Shown here: piece by piece, positions 34,750-44,400 of the stretch
Position numbering within the stretch: the stretch's first letter is position 1
Layout of the letters: each line of letters starts with the position of its first letter
From: Arenibacter sp. P308M17
GTDB lineage: Bacteria; Bacteroidota; Bacteroidia; Flavobacteriales; Flavobacteriaceae
Direction: 5' to 3'
DNA: 64,000 nucleotides
Assembly (NCBI RefSeq): GCF_003426735.1
Contig: NZ_QVON01000003.1
Coordinates: forward strand, 496,001-560,000
The notes under the pieces: model-generated
The model's input: the letters and a program-made list of their open reading frames with translations, nothing else
Told to the model about the DNA's origin: nothing
Database searches by the model: none
Program-made: the position numbers and the translations under genes

Positions 34750-35595
34750 ATGGAAAAGAATAAACACCAAATAGCTTTATTCACCTTTTTAAAAGAGGAC
34801 ATATCCAGCCTGCTAACAAGTACGGTTGGTCTGGCTCAAATGATCAATGCGGAAATTGAAGTCTTACACATAACAAAGCCTACAGCGGTTATTAGGAAAG
34901 ACAACCAGCTCTCGGCCATGCGCTCAATAAATAGGGAGCATATGCTGACGGACAAACGGATGAAAGAAATAGTATTGCCCATAATTGATAATTATGGAAT
35001 CCCAATTACTTATTCCAGTACCCTTGGAAACATTAAAAATGAGTTGGTCAAATATCTAAACGAAAACAATCCGGACATTTTGGTTTTGGGAAGGGGCAGG
35101 AGCAACCCTATTAATACTGCCGATGATAGAATAATCAATTTTGTCCTTAGTGTTTTTAAAGGTCCCATTCTTATTGTTTCACCAGACAATGGTCTTGAGC
35201 CCGGCAAGAAGATAGGTATAGGCACATTAAATTGTTCCGAAGCGGCATTTGCCCCGTCCTTTACAGAGAACCTCTTTTTAAATGCGAACAGCACCTTGAG
35301 GTCGTTCAATATTGTTGAAACTTCATATGTGCTGCCATTGGCAGAGGATATTCTAGGACGCAAGACCATCAACTACGTTTTTGATCACAATGAGAATACG
35401 GTAAAAAATCTTCCTATTTATTTATCCAAAAACAATATAGACCTCTTGTTTTTGGAAAGAAGAAAAAAGAAAGAAAAAGGTCTATCCGAATTCTTGGTTA
35501 CCTATGATATGGTAAGAAAATCGGATATTAATCTTATGATAACCGCTGAAGAATACGGTCAGAAGAACTATAATACAAAACTAAAAAAAACATAA
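34750..35595 (+). CDS. Universal stress protein-like protein (tandem UspA)
   Basis: A 281-residue cytoplasmic protein with two Usp-like halves. The first has the VLHITKPTAVIRK and PDILVLGRGRSNP elements; the second ends with NNIDLLFLERRKKK. The ATP-binding G-2x-G-9x-G pattern is partial, so nucleotide binding is uncertain. Usp domains often regulate neighbouring membrane transporters. It lies between the transporter and carbonic anhydrase genes in a tight operon, which points to a sensor or regulator of this transport locus. Confidence 0.8.
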   Translation: MEKNKHQIALFTFLKEDISSLLTSTVGLAQMINAEIEVLHITKPTAVIRKDNQLSAMRSINREHMLTDKRMKEIVLPIIDNYGIPITYSSTLGNIKNELVKYLNENNPDILVLGRGRSNPINTADDRIINFVLSVFKGPILIVSPDNGLEPGKKIGIGTLNCSEAAFAPSFTENLFLNANSTLRSFNIVETSYVLPLAEDILGRKTINYVFDHNENTVKNLPIYLSKNNIDLLFLERRKKKEKGLSEFLVTYDMVRKSDINLMITAEEYGQKNYNTKLKKT

Positions 35596-35611
35596 TTTAA
35601 AATAAATACAT

Positions 35612-36241
35612 ATGAAAGCACATACAAGAGAAACCCAAGCAACAATGACCCCTAGCAAAGCGTTGGCGTTTTTAAAGGAAGGCAACCAAAGATTTCAAAG
35701 CAACCTGAAAGCCAATAGAAACCTTCTTGAACAAGTGAACGATACGAGCGAAGGCCAGTTTCCTTTCGCAACCATTTTGAGTTGTATCGATTCCAGGGTT
35801 TCCGCCGAATTGGTATTTGATCAGGGCCTTGGGGATATCTTTAGCATTCGAATAGCAGGTAACTTTATAAACGAAGATATTCTGGGCAGTATGGAATTTG
35901 CTTCCAAACTTGCAGGAACCAAGCTAATCGTTGTTCTAGGACATACCAGCTGCGGTGCCATAAAAGGAGCGTGTGATCACGCAAGGTTGGGTAATCTTAC
36001 CGCCTTGATCAAAAAAATTGAACCATCAGTGGAAGCCGTTAAAGAACCTTCTGACGAAAATTTAAGAAATTCCAAAAATCTTGAATTTGTGGATAAAGTT
36101 GCCGAAAAGAATGTAAATTTAGCGATGACAAATATACGCAGGCAAAGCCCCGTATTGGCCGAGATGGAAAAAAATGGGGAAATAAAAATTGTTGGCGCCA
36201 TGTACGATGTCTCCAATGGGGAGGTTGTTTTCTACGAATAA
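35612..36241 (+). CDS. Beta-class carbonic anhydrase
   Basis: A 209-residue zinc enzyme interconverting CO2 and bicarbonate. The zinc ligands C58, H111 and C114 are all present (SCIDSR and GHTSCGAIKG), and the D60-R62 dyad is intact, so it should be active. No signal peptide is present, so it acts in the cytoplasm, where it would convert imported bicarbonate to CO2 or trap CO2 as bicarbonate. It ends the first transporter operon and is followed by a clear terminator. Confidence 0.95.
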   Translation: MKAHTRETQATMTPSKALAFLKEGNQRFQSNLKANRNLLEQVNDTSEGQFPFATILSCIDSRVSAELVFDQGLGDIFSIRIAGNFINEDILGSMEFASKLAGTKLIVVLGHTSCGAIKGACDHARLGNLTALIKKIEPSVEAVKEPSDENLRNSKNLEFVDKVAEKNVNLAMTNIRRQSPVLAEMEKNGEIKIVGAMYDVSNGEVVFYE

Positions 36242-36256
36242 TATTTCCAATGAATT

Positions 36257-36286
36257 AGTAGGTCAATGTTGCCATATTGGCCTACT
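36257..36286 (+). terminator. Terminator of the SulP-Usp-carbonic anhydrase operon
   Basis: AGTAGGTCAAT pairs with ATTGGCCTACT (11 bp with one G-T pair), followed by TTTAATT. Confidence 0.75.
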
Positions 36287-36360
36287 TTTAATTGAACCCA
36301 ACATTTGGTTTCAATCCGAAGTATTGATTGCTTAAACTAATCTGGCATTAAATTCAATTT

Positions 36361-36470
36361 TATGAAATATCCATCAGCAATATTTTAAAACCTCCCGATA
36401 ATTATCGGGACGAAAATGATTACTTGGATATTACATCTGACCGATAAAAAACAATAAATATAAACAGATG
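36361..36470 (+). repeat. Leader repeat copy B ending in the second sulP start codon
   Basis: Near-identical to 29046-29120 (71/75) but without the 51-bp insert. It includes the palindrome CCCGATAATTATCGGG and ends ATAAACAGATG, the ATG at 36468 being the start of the transporter. Confidence 0.85.
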
Positions 36471-38348
36471 AAAAATCTTTTTTCGAATTTAAGAGGAGAC
36501 CTTTTTGGTGGAATTACAGCAGGTATTGTGGCTCTTCCACTGGCTTTGGCCTTTGGTGTAAGTTCTGGGCTCGGACCTAGTGCCGGACTTTACGGAGCCA
36601 TATTCATCAGTTTTTTTGCTGCACTTTTTGGAGGGACCAACACTCAAATATCCGGCCCAACCGCTCCAATGACGGCTGTAAGTATGGTGATTATAGCAGG
36701 TATTGTGGCTATTAATGACGGAAGCATAGAAAAGGCCCTCCCCGCCATTCTTATTGTATTTCTATTGGCCGGCCTTATGCAGATAGGTCTTGGTCTTATG
36801 GGAATAGGCAAGTACATTCGTTACATCCCTTATCCGGTGGTCTCTGGATTTATGACGGCCATTGGGGTCATTATATTGGTTACCCAAATTTTGCCATCTG
36901 TAGGGTATTATCCAAAAGAAGATGACGAGTTTGTCTCACAGTACAAACCAATGGCCGAGGAAATCATATTGGATAATATTCTTAAGGAAGAGGCTGGTGA
37001 AGGTATTCTGGTTTTGGAGGATTTTGAGGAAACGATCAAACGTGCTGGAGGTATTACACAAGATGACATGATCAAAGAAGCCAGAACCTTGGCCAAAAAT
37101 GATGCTTCAGGAGTTATAGGGACCATAAAAGTGCTTCCCAGGGCCTTGCAGAACATCAATTGGCTAGAACTTATCTTAGCTTTATCCACAATTGGGATTA
37201 TTTACGGTTTCAAAAAAATTACGACTGCCATACCAAGCGCATTGGTAGCCCTTATAGTTGTTTCGGGCGTGGCATACGGATTTGGATTCGATTACCGTCC
37301 AATTGATGAAATACCCAGTGGTTTCCCTGTACCCAATCTTGATATATTCACCGATTTTAAACTCGGCTCCATAACCCCATATATTTTTACCGCTTTGACC
37401 TTGGCGCTATTGGGAGCCATAGATTCGCTTTTGACCTCTGTAGTAGCGGATAACATGACCAAAACTAAGCACCAACCCAACAAAGAATTGGTAGGTCAGG
37501 GTATAGGCAACAGTATAGCGGCCATTTTCGGAGGAATCCCCGGAGCTGGTGCTACCATTCGTACCGTCGTAAACATAAACGCGGGGGGTAAGACCAAGCT
37601 ATCAGGGATGACCGCAGGAGTATTGCTTTTGATCATTCTTTTAGCTATGGGCCCTATTGCATCACAAATTCCTGCAGCCGTTCTTGCCGGTATATTGATT
37701 ACGGTAGGTATAGGGGTTATGGACTATAAAGGTCTGAAAGCCATACCAAGCTTGCCGAAAGACTTAAGTATAGGACCCATCAAATTCAGTTCCGAAGTTA
37801 CCATTATGCTTGTTGTGCTGGTTCTTTCTTCGATATGGAATTTGGTCTATGCCGTAGGTGTTGGTCTGGTAATCGCCTCGTTAATGTTCATGAAAAAAAT
37901 GGGGGATCTTACTGCAGAAAGATCAGATGTAAAAACCCTGGAACAAGAAAAAGGGTGGGCAGATGAAGCCAATTTTCCGAAAAATTTAAAAGATAAAGTC
38001 TTTATAAAACACATTAAAGGGCCCCTATTCTTTGGTTCTACCAGTGAATTCCAGGCATTGGCAAACCAAATTCCAAGGTCGGCATCAACGGTAATTATTC
38101 GTATGGACCGAATGCAATATATGGATCAATCCGGTCTTTACACTTTGGAAGATGTACTTATAGATTTACTTAATTCCAACATCGAGGTCTTGTTCGTAGA
38201 TGTACTGGATCAGCCTCGTTACATGATGGAACGTGTAGGCCTAATTCCTGACCTGATACCACTGGAACGCATTTTTGACACCTTCGATGAATGTATTACG
38301 TACTTAAATAACAAAACAATTAAACAAAAGGCGGAAGCTTCGGCATAG
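36468..38348 (+). CDS. SulP-family anion transporter with STAS domain
   Basis: A 626-residue transporter, paralogous to the one at 33152. The SulP N-terminal motif (GGITAGIVALPLALAFGVSSG at residues about 13-33) and the core GQGIGNSIAAIFGGIPGAGA (about 342-361) are present, and a full STAS domain covers about residues 510-620 (FIKHIKGPLFFGS, MDQSGLYTLEDV). Residues about 147-229 are a charged hydrophilic insert between membrane segments that the other SulP copy has only in shorter form. Its transcription is separated from the carbonic-anhydrase operon by a terminator, and its leader is the repeated element. Substrate is inferred as bicarbonate from location. Confidence 0.9.
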   Translation: MKNLFSNLRGDLFGGITAGIVALPLALAFGVSSGLGPSAGLYGAIFISFFAALFGGTNTQISGPTAPMTAVSMVIIAGIVAINDGSIEKALPAILIVFLLAGLMQIGLGLMGIGKYIRYIPYPVVSGFMTAIGVIILVTQILPSVGYYPKEDDEFVSQYKPMAEEIILDNILKEEAGEGILVLEDFEETIKRAGGITQDDMIKEARTLAKNDASGVIGTIKVLPRALQNINWLELILALSTIGIIYGFKKITTAIPSALVALIVVSGVAYGFGFDYRPIDEIPSGFPVPNLDIFTDFKLGSITPYIFTALTLALLGAIDSLLTSVVADNMTKTKHQPNKELVGQGIGNSIAAIFGGIPGAGATIRTVVNINAGGKTKLSGMTAGVLLLIILLAMGPIASQIPAAVLAGILITVGIGVMDYKGLKAIPSLPKDLSIGPIKFSSEVTIMLVVLVLSSIWNLVYAVGVGLVIASLMFMKKMGDLTAERSDVKTLEQEKGWADEANFPKNLKDKVFIKHIKGPLFFGSTSEFQALANQIPRSASTVIIRMDRMQYMDQSGLYTLEDVLIDLLNSNIEVLFVDVLDQPRYMMERVGLIPDLIPLERIFDTFDECITYLNNKTIKQKAEASA

Positions 38349-38404
38349 GTCCACACTACCCCAATTTATGATGAAATATGTAGTCGGTAATGCTGTAAAT
38401 AACT

Positions 38405-38412
38405 TAAATTTG
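38405..38412 (+). promoter_or_regulatory. Bacteroidetes -7 box for pheS
   Basis: TAAATTTG matches TAnnTTTG, 18 nt upstream of the ATG at 38431. Confidence 0.45.
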
Positions 38413-38430
38413 CGGAATTAGCCGAACACC

Positions 38431-39450
38431 ATGATCGATACCATAAAAAAACACATTACAGAGGTAGAAAATTTTTCTTCTACCGATATTGAAACCATTG
38501 AAGCATTTCGAATTAAATATTTAGGAAAAAAAGGGCTGTTCAATCACTTTTTTTCAGATTTTAAGGATGTTCCCAGTGATCAAAAAAGAGAGTTTGGACA
38601 AGTTATAAATCAACTAAAAACAGCGGCAACCGAAAAAGTTAATGCCTTAAGGGAAGCCCTCGAAAATAAAAAGGAGGAAAAGGGAATATATGGCGACTTA
38701 ACAAGGCCGGGAGAACCTTTGCCCCTAGGTACACGCCATCCCATCTCCATAGTAAAAAATCAAATCATAGACATTTTTACAAGAATAGGCTTTAATGTAT
38801 CCGAAGGGCCTGAAATTGAAGATGATTGGCATAACTTTACTGCACTAAACTTACCGGAATATCATCCGGCAAGGGATATGCAGGATACTTTTTTCATACA
38901 GACCGACCCAGATATCCTATTACGTACCCATACTTCATCCGTACAGGTGCGCTATATGGAAAGTAACACCCCTCCCATTAGGACCATATCTCCTGGAAGG
39001 GTATACAGGAACGAAGCCATCTCCGCAAGGTCGCATTGCTTTTTCCACCAGGTGGAAGGACTCTATATAGACAAGGACGTTTCTTTTGCGGATTTAAAGC
39101 AAACCCTACAATTTTTCACCACTGAGCTTTTCGGAAAATCCCAAATAAGGTTAAGACCCTCTTATTTCCCGTTTACAGAGCCCAGTGCAGAGGTAGATGT
39201 GTATTGGGGATTGGAAACGGATGCGGATTACAGAATTACAAAAGGGACCGGATGGTTAGAGATCGGGGGCTGTGGAATGGTAGACCCCAATGTACTTACA
39301 AATTGTAAAATAGATCCCAATGAGTACTCGGGCTTTGCCTTTGGTGTGGGAATTGATCGTATTGCGATGCTTTTGCACCAAATTACCGATATTCGATTGT
39401 TAAGTGAAAATGATATCCGTTTTTTAACGCAGTTCAAAAGTGCATTTTAA
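38431..39450 (+). CDS. pheS: Phenylalanyl-tRNA synthetase alpha subunit
   Basis: A 339-residue class II synthetase subunit charging tRNA-Phe as part of an alpha2-beta2 enzyme. The N-terminal coiled coil (residues 1-85) is followed by GTRHPIS, the class II motif 2 region (RTISPGRVYRNEAISARSH) and motif 3 (GFAFGVGIDRIAML). Length is normal. The beta-subunit gene is not next to it, as in many Bacteroidetes. A tetraloop hairpin follows the stop closely. Confidence 0.96.
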   Translation: MIDTIKKHITEVENFSSTDIETIEAFRIKYLGKKGLFNHFFSDFKDVPSDQKREFGQVINQLKTAATEKVNALREALENKKEEKGIYGDLTRPGEPLPLGTRHPISIVKNQIIDIFTRIGFNVSEGPEIEDDWHNFTALNLPEYHPARDMQDTFFIQTDPDILLRTHTSSVQVRYMESNTPPIRTISPGRVYRNEAISARSHCFFHQVEGLYIDKDVSFADLKQTLQFFTTELFGKSQIRLRPSYFPFTEPSAEVDVYWGLETDADYRITKGTGWLEIGGCGMVDPNVLTNCKIDPNEYSGFAFGVGIDRIAMLLHQITDIRLLSENDIRFLTQFKSAF

Positions 39451-39462
39451 TTTGTTCTTCCC

Positions 39463-39480
39463 AGATTCCGAAAGGAATCT
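39463..39480 (+). terminator. GAAA-tetraloop hairpin after pheS
   Basis: AGATTCC-GAAA-GGAATCT, a 7-bp perfect stem 13 nt after the stop. Only a short T-run follows, so it may also be an RNA-stability element. Confidence 0.6.
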
Positions 39481-39784
39481 TTCCATCAAGCAATAGTGCC
39501 ATAGTATAAAGGCTACGGATTTTGAATTTCCTAGCCTTATAAAGATATGCTACACATCCTAAATCGGATCGTCACCAAAAACCCACTATCTTTAGAACGG
39601 ACCTAGCAAGTACTTATGGGTTATGCCCATACATCTACCTTGCCTAAAGACTATACTTGGCACAAGCCTCCACTTAAACCCCATTCATATATCGAACTCA
39701 CTTTATTAACAAATTCTTAACTTCGCTTAGTTTTGTTTGTTCAGAACCAATTGTATTTTTGCAGCAAATTTTAAAACTAAAATT
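39481..39784. other. Intergenic region before the MarR/GbsR gene
   Basis: About 300 nt. Apart from the promoter at 39732-39761 nothing is recognised. Confidence 0.5.
39732..39761 (+). promoter_or_regulatory. Bacteroidetes promoter of the MarR/GbsR gene
   Basis: TTTG at 39732-39735 and TATTTTTG at 39754-39761 with an 18-nt spacer, close to the TTTG-N19-TAnnTTTG consensus. It excludes the upstream TTG at 39737 as start. Confidence 0.65.
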
Positions 39785-40255
39785 TTGGAAGCACCTGTAA
39801 AAAAAGAATTGATCGAAGCCTTGGGAATGCACTTTGAAAACCTGTACAAAATGCCCCCATTAGCTACAAGAATTTACGCAATGCTCATCCTTACAGGTTC
39901 TGAGGGGCAAACTTTTGAAGAGTTAATGGAAGCTACGGAAGCCAGTAAAAGCTCTGTATCCACCAGTATCAATCTACTATTGCAAACCCAAAAGATAGAA
40001 TATTTTACAAAACCAGGTGATCGTAAGCGTCATTTTAGAAAGAATGTAAACTACCTTAAAAACAGATTGGTGAATTATACGCAACAAGCGAACAAGGAAT
40101 TAAAACTTTTTGAAATGACCTGTGCTTTTATGAAGCAAAATCACCAAGCATCTTATATTAAAAATGAAAAGTTAACCACTATTTATAGAGACTATCTGAA
40201 AGCTATAAAACTACTTATGGAAACTACCATCAATAAGCTTGATGAAATTAACTAA
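39785..40255 (+). CDS. GbsR/MarR-family transcriptional regulator
   Basis: A 156-residue DNA-binding protein. The winged helix is clear: TFEELMEATEASKSSVSTSI is the HTH, followed by the wing around FTKPGDRKRHFRKN. The C-terminal half is helical and should dimerise. The TTG at 39785 was chosen (MEAPVKKELIEALG) because the promoter lies just upstream; an earlier TTG overlaps the promoter. It is 53 nt upstream of the efflux adaptor on the same strand and likely controls that operon. Confidence 0.85.
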   Translation: MEAPVKKELIEALGMHFENLYKMPPLATRIYAMLILTGSEGQTFEELMEATEASKSSVSTSINLLLQTQKIEYFTKPGDRKRHFRKNVNYLKNRLVNYTQQANKELKLFEMTCAFMKQNHQASYIKNEKLTTIYRDYLKAIKLLMETTINKLDEIN

Positions 40256-40308
40256 CATATTCATCTTAAACATTTATCATACCTAAAATCAAAATCCTAT
40301 ATCATTCT

Positions 40309-41421
40309 ATGAAACGTTCTCATTATTTTTATTTCGTTATTGGTCTGCTTGTGTTACAAGCTTGCAAACAACAACCACAACAACAAGCTCCCGTAGCACT
40401 ACCTTATCCGGTAATATCTATTCCAACAAAAACAGTTATTGCCCATAACATATATCCGGCCAGTGTTGAAGGTACAAATAACAGCAGTGTACGTGCCAAA
40501 GTACCGGGATATATCACTCAAGTACAGGTGGATGAGGGCCAAAAAGTAAGAAAGGGACAGGTCCTTTTTAAACTGGAAACACAATCATTAAGTCAGGATG
40601 CCGAAGCAGCAAAGGCCAATATTAATGCAGCGCAGGTGGAAGTGGACAAGTTAATTCCGTTAGTAGAAAAAAACATCATCAGCAGTGTTCAATTGGAAAC
40701 CGCCAAAGCCAAATTAGCACAAGCCAAGAGCGGCTATAGCAGTATTGCTGCCAACATAGGCTATGCAACCATTAAAAGTCCCATAGATGGCTATGTGGGC
40801 TCCATTCCGTTTCGCGAAGGCGCTTTGGTTAGCCCATCGGACCCACAACCATTGACGACGGTCTCTACAACAGAGGATGTGTATGTGTTTTTTGCCTTAA
40901 ACGAAAAGGATTATCTGAATTTTTTGAAAACAACCAAAGGAACCACCCGTGACGAAAAAGTGAAAAACTTCCCGGAGGTGGAATTGGAATTGGCTACAGG
41001 AACCATTTATGACCAAAAAGGTAAAATCGAAACGGTTACCGGCCAAATTAACAAAACTACGGGAACGGTAACTTTTAGGGCAAAATTCCCAAACCCCAAC
41101 GGTTTGTTGGCCAATGGCAGCAGTGGTGCCATCCATATTCCGAAAACCTATGAAAATACCCTTGTGGTTCCTGAATCGGCGACTTATGAACAACAAGGCA
41201 TTGTCTATGCTTATAAAGTGCAGGGAGACACCTTGGCCATAAGTATACCTATAGGTGTTTTAGACCGCGTGGACGGTTTGGTAGTTTTGGATTCAGGATT
41301 AAAAAAAGGCGATCATATCGTTGGCAGCGGTGTTGGAAAACTGCGCAACAATACCCCAATTGTACCACAAATGGTTGAATTTGATAGTATCGCTAACGGA
41401 TTAAAAACAGTATTCAAATAA
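40309..41421 (+). CDS. RND efflux periplasmic adaptor lipoprotein
   Basis: A 370-residue membrane-fusion protein. The lipobox LVLQAC anchors it (cysteine 19). The biotinyl-lipoyl-like hairpin (VPGYITQVQVDEGQKVRKGQ, about residues 65-84), a coiled coil, and GYATIKSPIDGYVG are diagnostic of AcrA/MexA-type adaptors. It links the inner-membrane pump to the outer-membrane channel, both encoded directly downstream. Nine nucleotides separate it from the pump gene. Confidence 0.94.
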   Translation: MKRSHYFYFVIGLLVLQACKQQPQQQAPVALPYPVISIPTKTVIAHNIYPASVEGTNNSSVRAKVPGYITQVQVDEGQKVRKGQVLFKLETQSLSQDAEAAKANINAAQVEVDKLIPLVEKNIISSVQLETAKAKLAQAKSGYSSIAANIGYATIKSPIDGYVGSIPFREGALVSPSDPQPLTTVSTTEDVYVFFALNEKDYLNFLKTTKGTTRDEKVKNFPEVELELATGTIYDQKGKIETVTGQINKTTGTVTFRAKFPNPNGLLANGSSGAIHIPKTYENTLVVPESATYEQQGIVYAYKVQGDTLAISIPIGVLDRVDGLVVLDSGLKKGDHIVGSGVGKLRNNTPIVPQMVEFDSIANGLKTVFK

Positions 41422-41430
41422 GATAATCGT

Positions 41431-44400
41431 ATGTTCAAACAATTTATAGACCGTCCGGTTTTATCAACGGTCATCTCTATCGTATTAGTTATTTTGGGAG
41501 TGCTGGGAATTTCCACGCTTCCAACGACACAATATCCCGAAATTGCACCACCGACCGTACAAGTGAGCGCCAATTATCCAGGAGCCAATGCACAAACCGT
41601 ACTGGAAAGTGTAATCATTCCCATCGAGGAACAAATCAATGGCGTGGAAGGGATGACCTATATTACTTCTACTGCCAGTAATAATGGTAGTGCACAAATA
41701 CAAGTGTTTTTTGAGCAGGGTGTTGACCCGGATATTGCAGCCGTTAACGTTCAAAACCGTGTAGCACGTGCCAATCCGTTATTGCCAAGGGAAGTAACAC
41801 AGTCCGGTGTTATTACCCAAAAACAGCAAACAAGTGCCTTAATGTTTTTGACGGTGTACTCCGAAAACGAAGCTTATGATGGTACGTATATTCAAAATTA
41901 CCTAAATATCAATGTACTTCCAAGATTAAAACGTATCAAAGGTGTAGGGGACGTTTCCATTTTTGGTTTAAAGAACTACGCCATGCGTGTTTGGTTGCAT
42001 CCAGAGAAATTAGCCGCCTATCAATTGGTGCCCGAAGATATCACGGCAGTTATCAATGAACAAAGCCGTGAGGCTGCTGCAGGTTCTTTAGGGCAGAACA
42101 ATGCTGAAGCTTTTGAATATGTATTAAAATACAGTGGCCGATACAAGGAAGCGTCCCAATATGAAAATATTGTTATCAAAGCTTTGGATAATGGGCAATT
42201 TTTATATTTAAAGGATGTTGCTACAGTAGAATTGGATGCTGAAGGTTATGGCGCCATTTCTTTTACCAATGGAAATCCAGGCGTAAGTATGGCCGTGTAT
42301 CAAACACCAGGTTCCAACGCCCAGGAAATTATTGAAACCATCCATGAAGAGTTGGAGGTGTTACGGGCAGAATTTCCCAAGGGTATGACCTATATTGTCA
42401 ATTTTGATACCAACGAATTTTTAACAGCGTCTATTGACAAAGTGATTATGACCCTACTTGAGGCATTTGCTTTGGTGTTTATAGTAGTGTTCTTGTTTTT
42501 ACAGGATGTACGTTCTACCTTGATTCCCGCTATTGCAGTTCCGGTCTCCATTATTGGTACGTTCTTTTTCTTGAACCTTTTCGGATATTCCATTAACTTA
42601 TTAACGCTTTTCGCCTTGGTGCTGGCCATCGGCATTGTGGTGGATGATGCCATTGTGGTCGTGGAAGCCGTCCATGCCAAATTGGAAGAAGGTGCCAATT
42701 CTGCCATGGAAGCCACCAAAACTGCCATGGATGAAATTACGGGCGCGATTATATCGATTACCTTGGTAATGGCAGCGGTATTCATACCTGTAACGTTCAT
42801 TACGGGCCCAACGGGTGTTTTCTATGAGCAATTTGGTATTACCTTGATGGTGGCTATTGCCATATCCGCTGTGAATGCATTGACCTTGAGTCCAGCATTG
42901 AGTGCTTTGTTCTTAAAAGCACATACGCATGAAGGCGAAAAGAAAAAGAATTTTGCAGATCGTTTCTTTATAGCATTTAATGTGGCTTTTGATAGAACGA
43001 CCAAACGCTATGTGCAATCCCTTGGCTTTTTATTTAAGCATAAATGGATAACGGGTGCTATATTGATTGCATCGTTAGCTGGTATTTTTTGGGCAGCCAA
43101 TACCACCCCCACGGGCTTTGTTCCCGATGAGGATAGAGGATTGATTTTTGCCAATATCGAATTGCCGGCAGGTGCCACTATTGACCGTACGGTAGCGGCA
43201 ACCAATGAATTGAATAATCGCATAAAAGACATTCCGGGTATTTCCGATGTGTCCTTGGTCAACGGTTTCAGTATCATCAGTGGTGCAGGAAGCAACTATG
43301 GTATTGCCTTTATCAAATTGGATAACTGGAGCGAGCGTAAGGAAGATTCAAAATCGGTGGAAGCCATTACAGGTCAATTATTTGGAATAGCAGCAACGAT
43401 TCCTGAAGCAAATATGTTGTTCTTTGCGCCACCTAGTGTACCGGGTTTTGGTCTGTCGGCAGGTTTTGAAATGAAAGTATTGGATCAGTCGGGGGGTTCG
43501 TTTAACGAATTGAGTGCAGTGACCCAGAGTTATCTGCAAGAATTGATGAAACGTCCAGAAATACAATATGCGCAAACGTCATTTAATACCAATTATCCAC
43601 AGTATGAAATAGATGTCAATATTACCAAAACGAAAGAAGCTGGTATTTCAGTAAGTTCTATACTAACAACCTTACAAGGTTATATAGGAAGTATCTATGC
43701 AGCCGATTTTTCGCGCTACGGAAAGCAATACCGGGTGTATGTACAGGCCTTACCGGAAGACAGGGCAACCACCGAAAACCTTAATAGTTTGTTTGTTAGG
43801 AATGAGGAGGGTGCTATGGCCCCAATTACGGAGTTCATCAACTTAAAACGTGTATATGGCCCGCAATCCGCAACACGTTTTAATCTGTTCAATTCGGCAA
43901 GTGTCAATGGTGCAGCAGCTCCGGGCTATTCTTCCGGAGATGCTATTGCTGCGGTACAGGAAGTGAGTGCTACCGCATTGCCCAATAATTATACTGTGGA
44001 TTTCTCAGGATTGACACGTGAGGAAATTAACGCAGGCAACCAGACGACCTTTATCTTTATATTGAGTATTTTGTTTGTGTACTTTATTTTGGCAGCACAG
44101 TATGAAAGTTATTTATTACCATTTGTGGTACTGTTTTCATTGCCCGTTGGCGTTATGGGTGCTTATGTGACCACAAAACTCGCAGGGTTGGAAAACAACG
44201 TATATTTCCAGATTGCATTGATTATGCTCTTGGGATTATTGGCCAAGAATGCCATTTTGATTGTCGAATTTGCTATACAACGGCGGCGACATGGCTATAG
44301 CCGAAAAGATGCCGCTTTTGAGGCAGCCAAAGTAAGGTTGCGACCTATTTTGATGACGTCGTTTGCGTTTATTATCGGACTCTTACCATTGGTATTTTCA

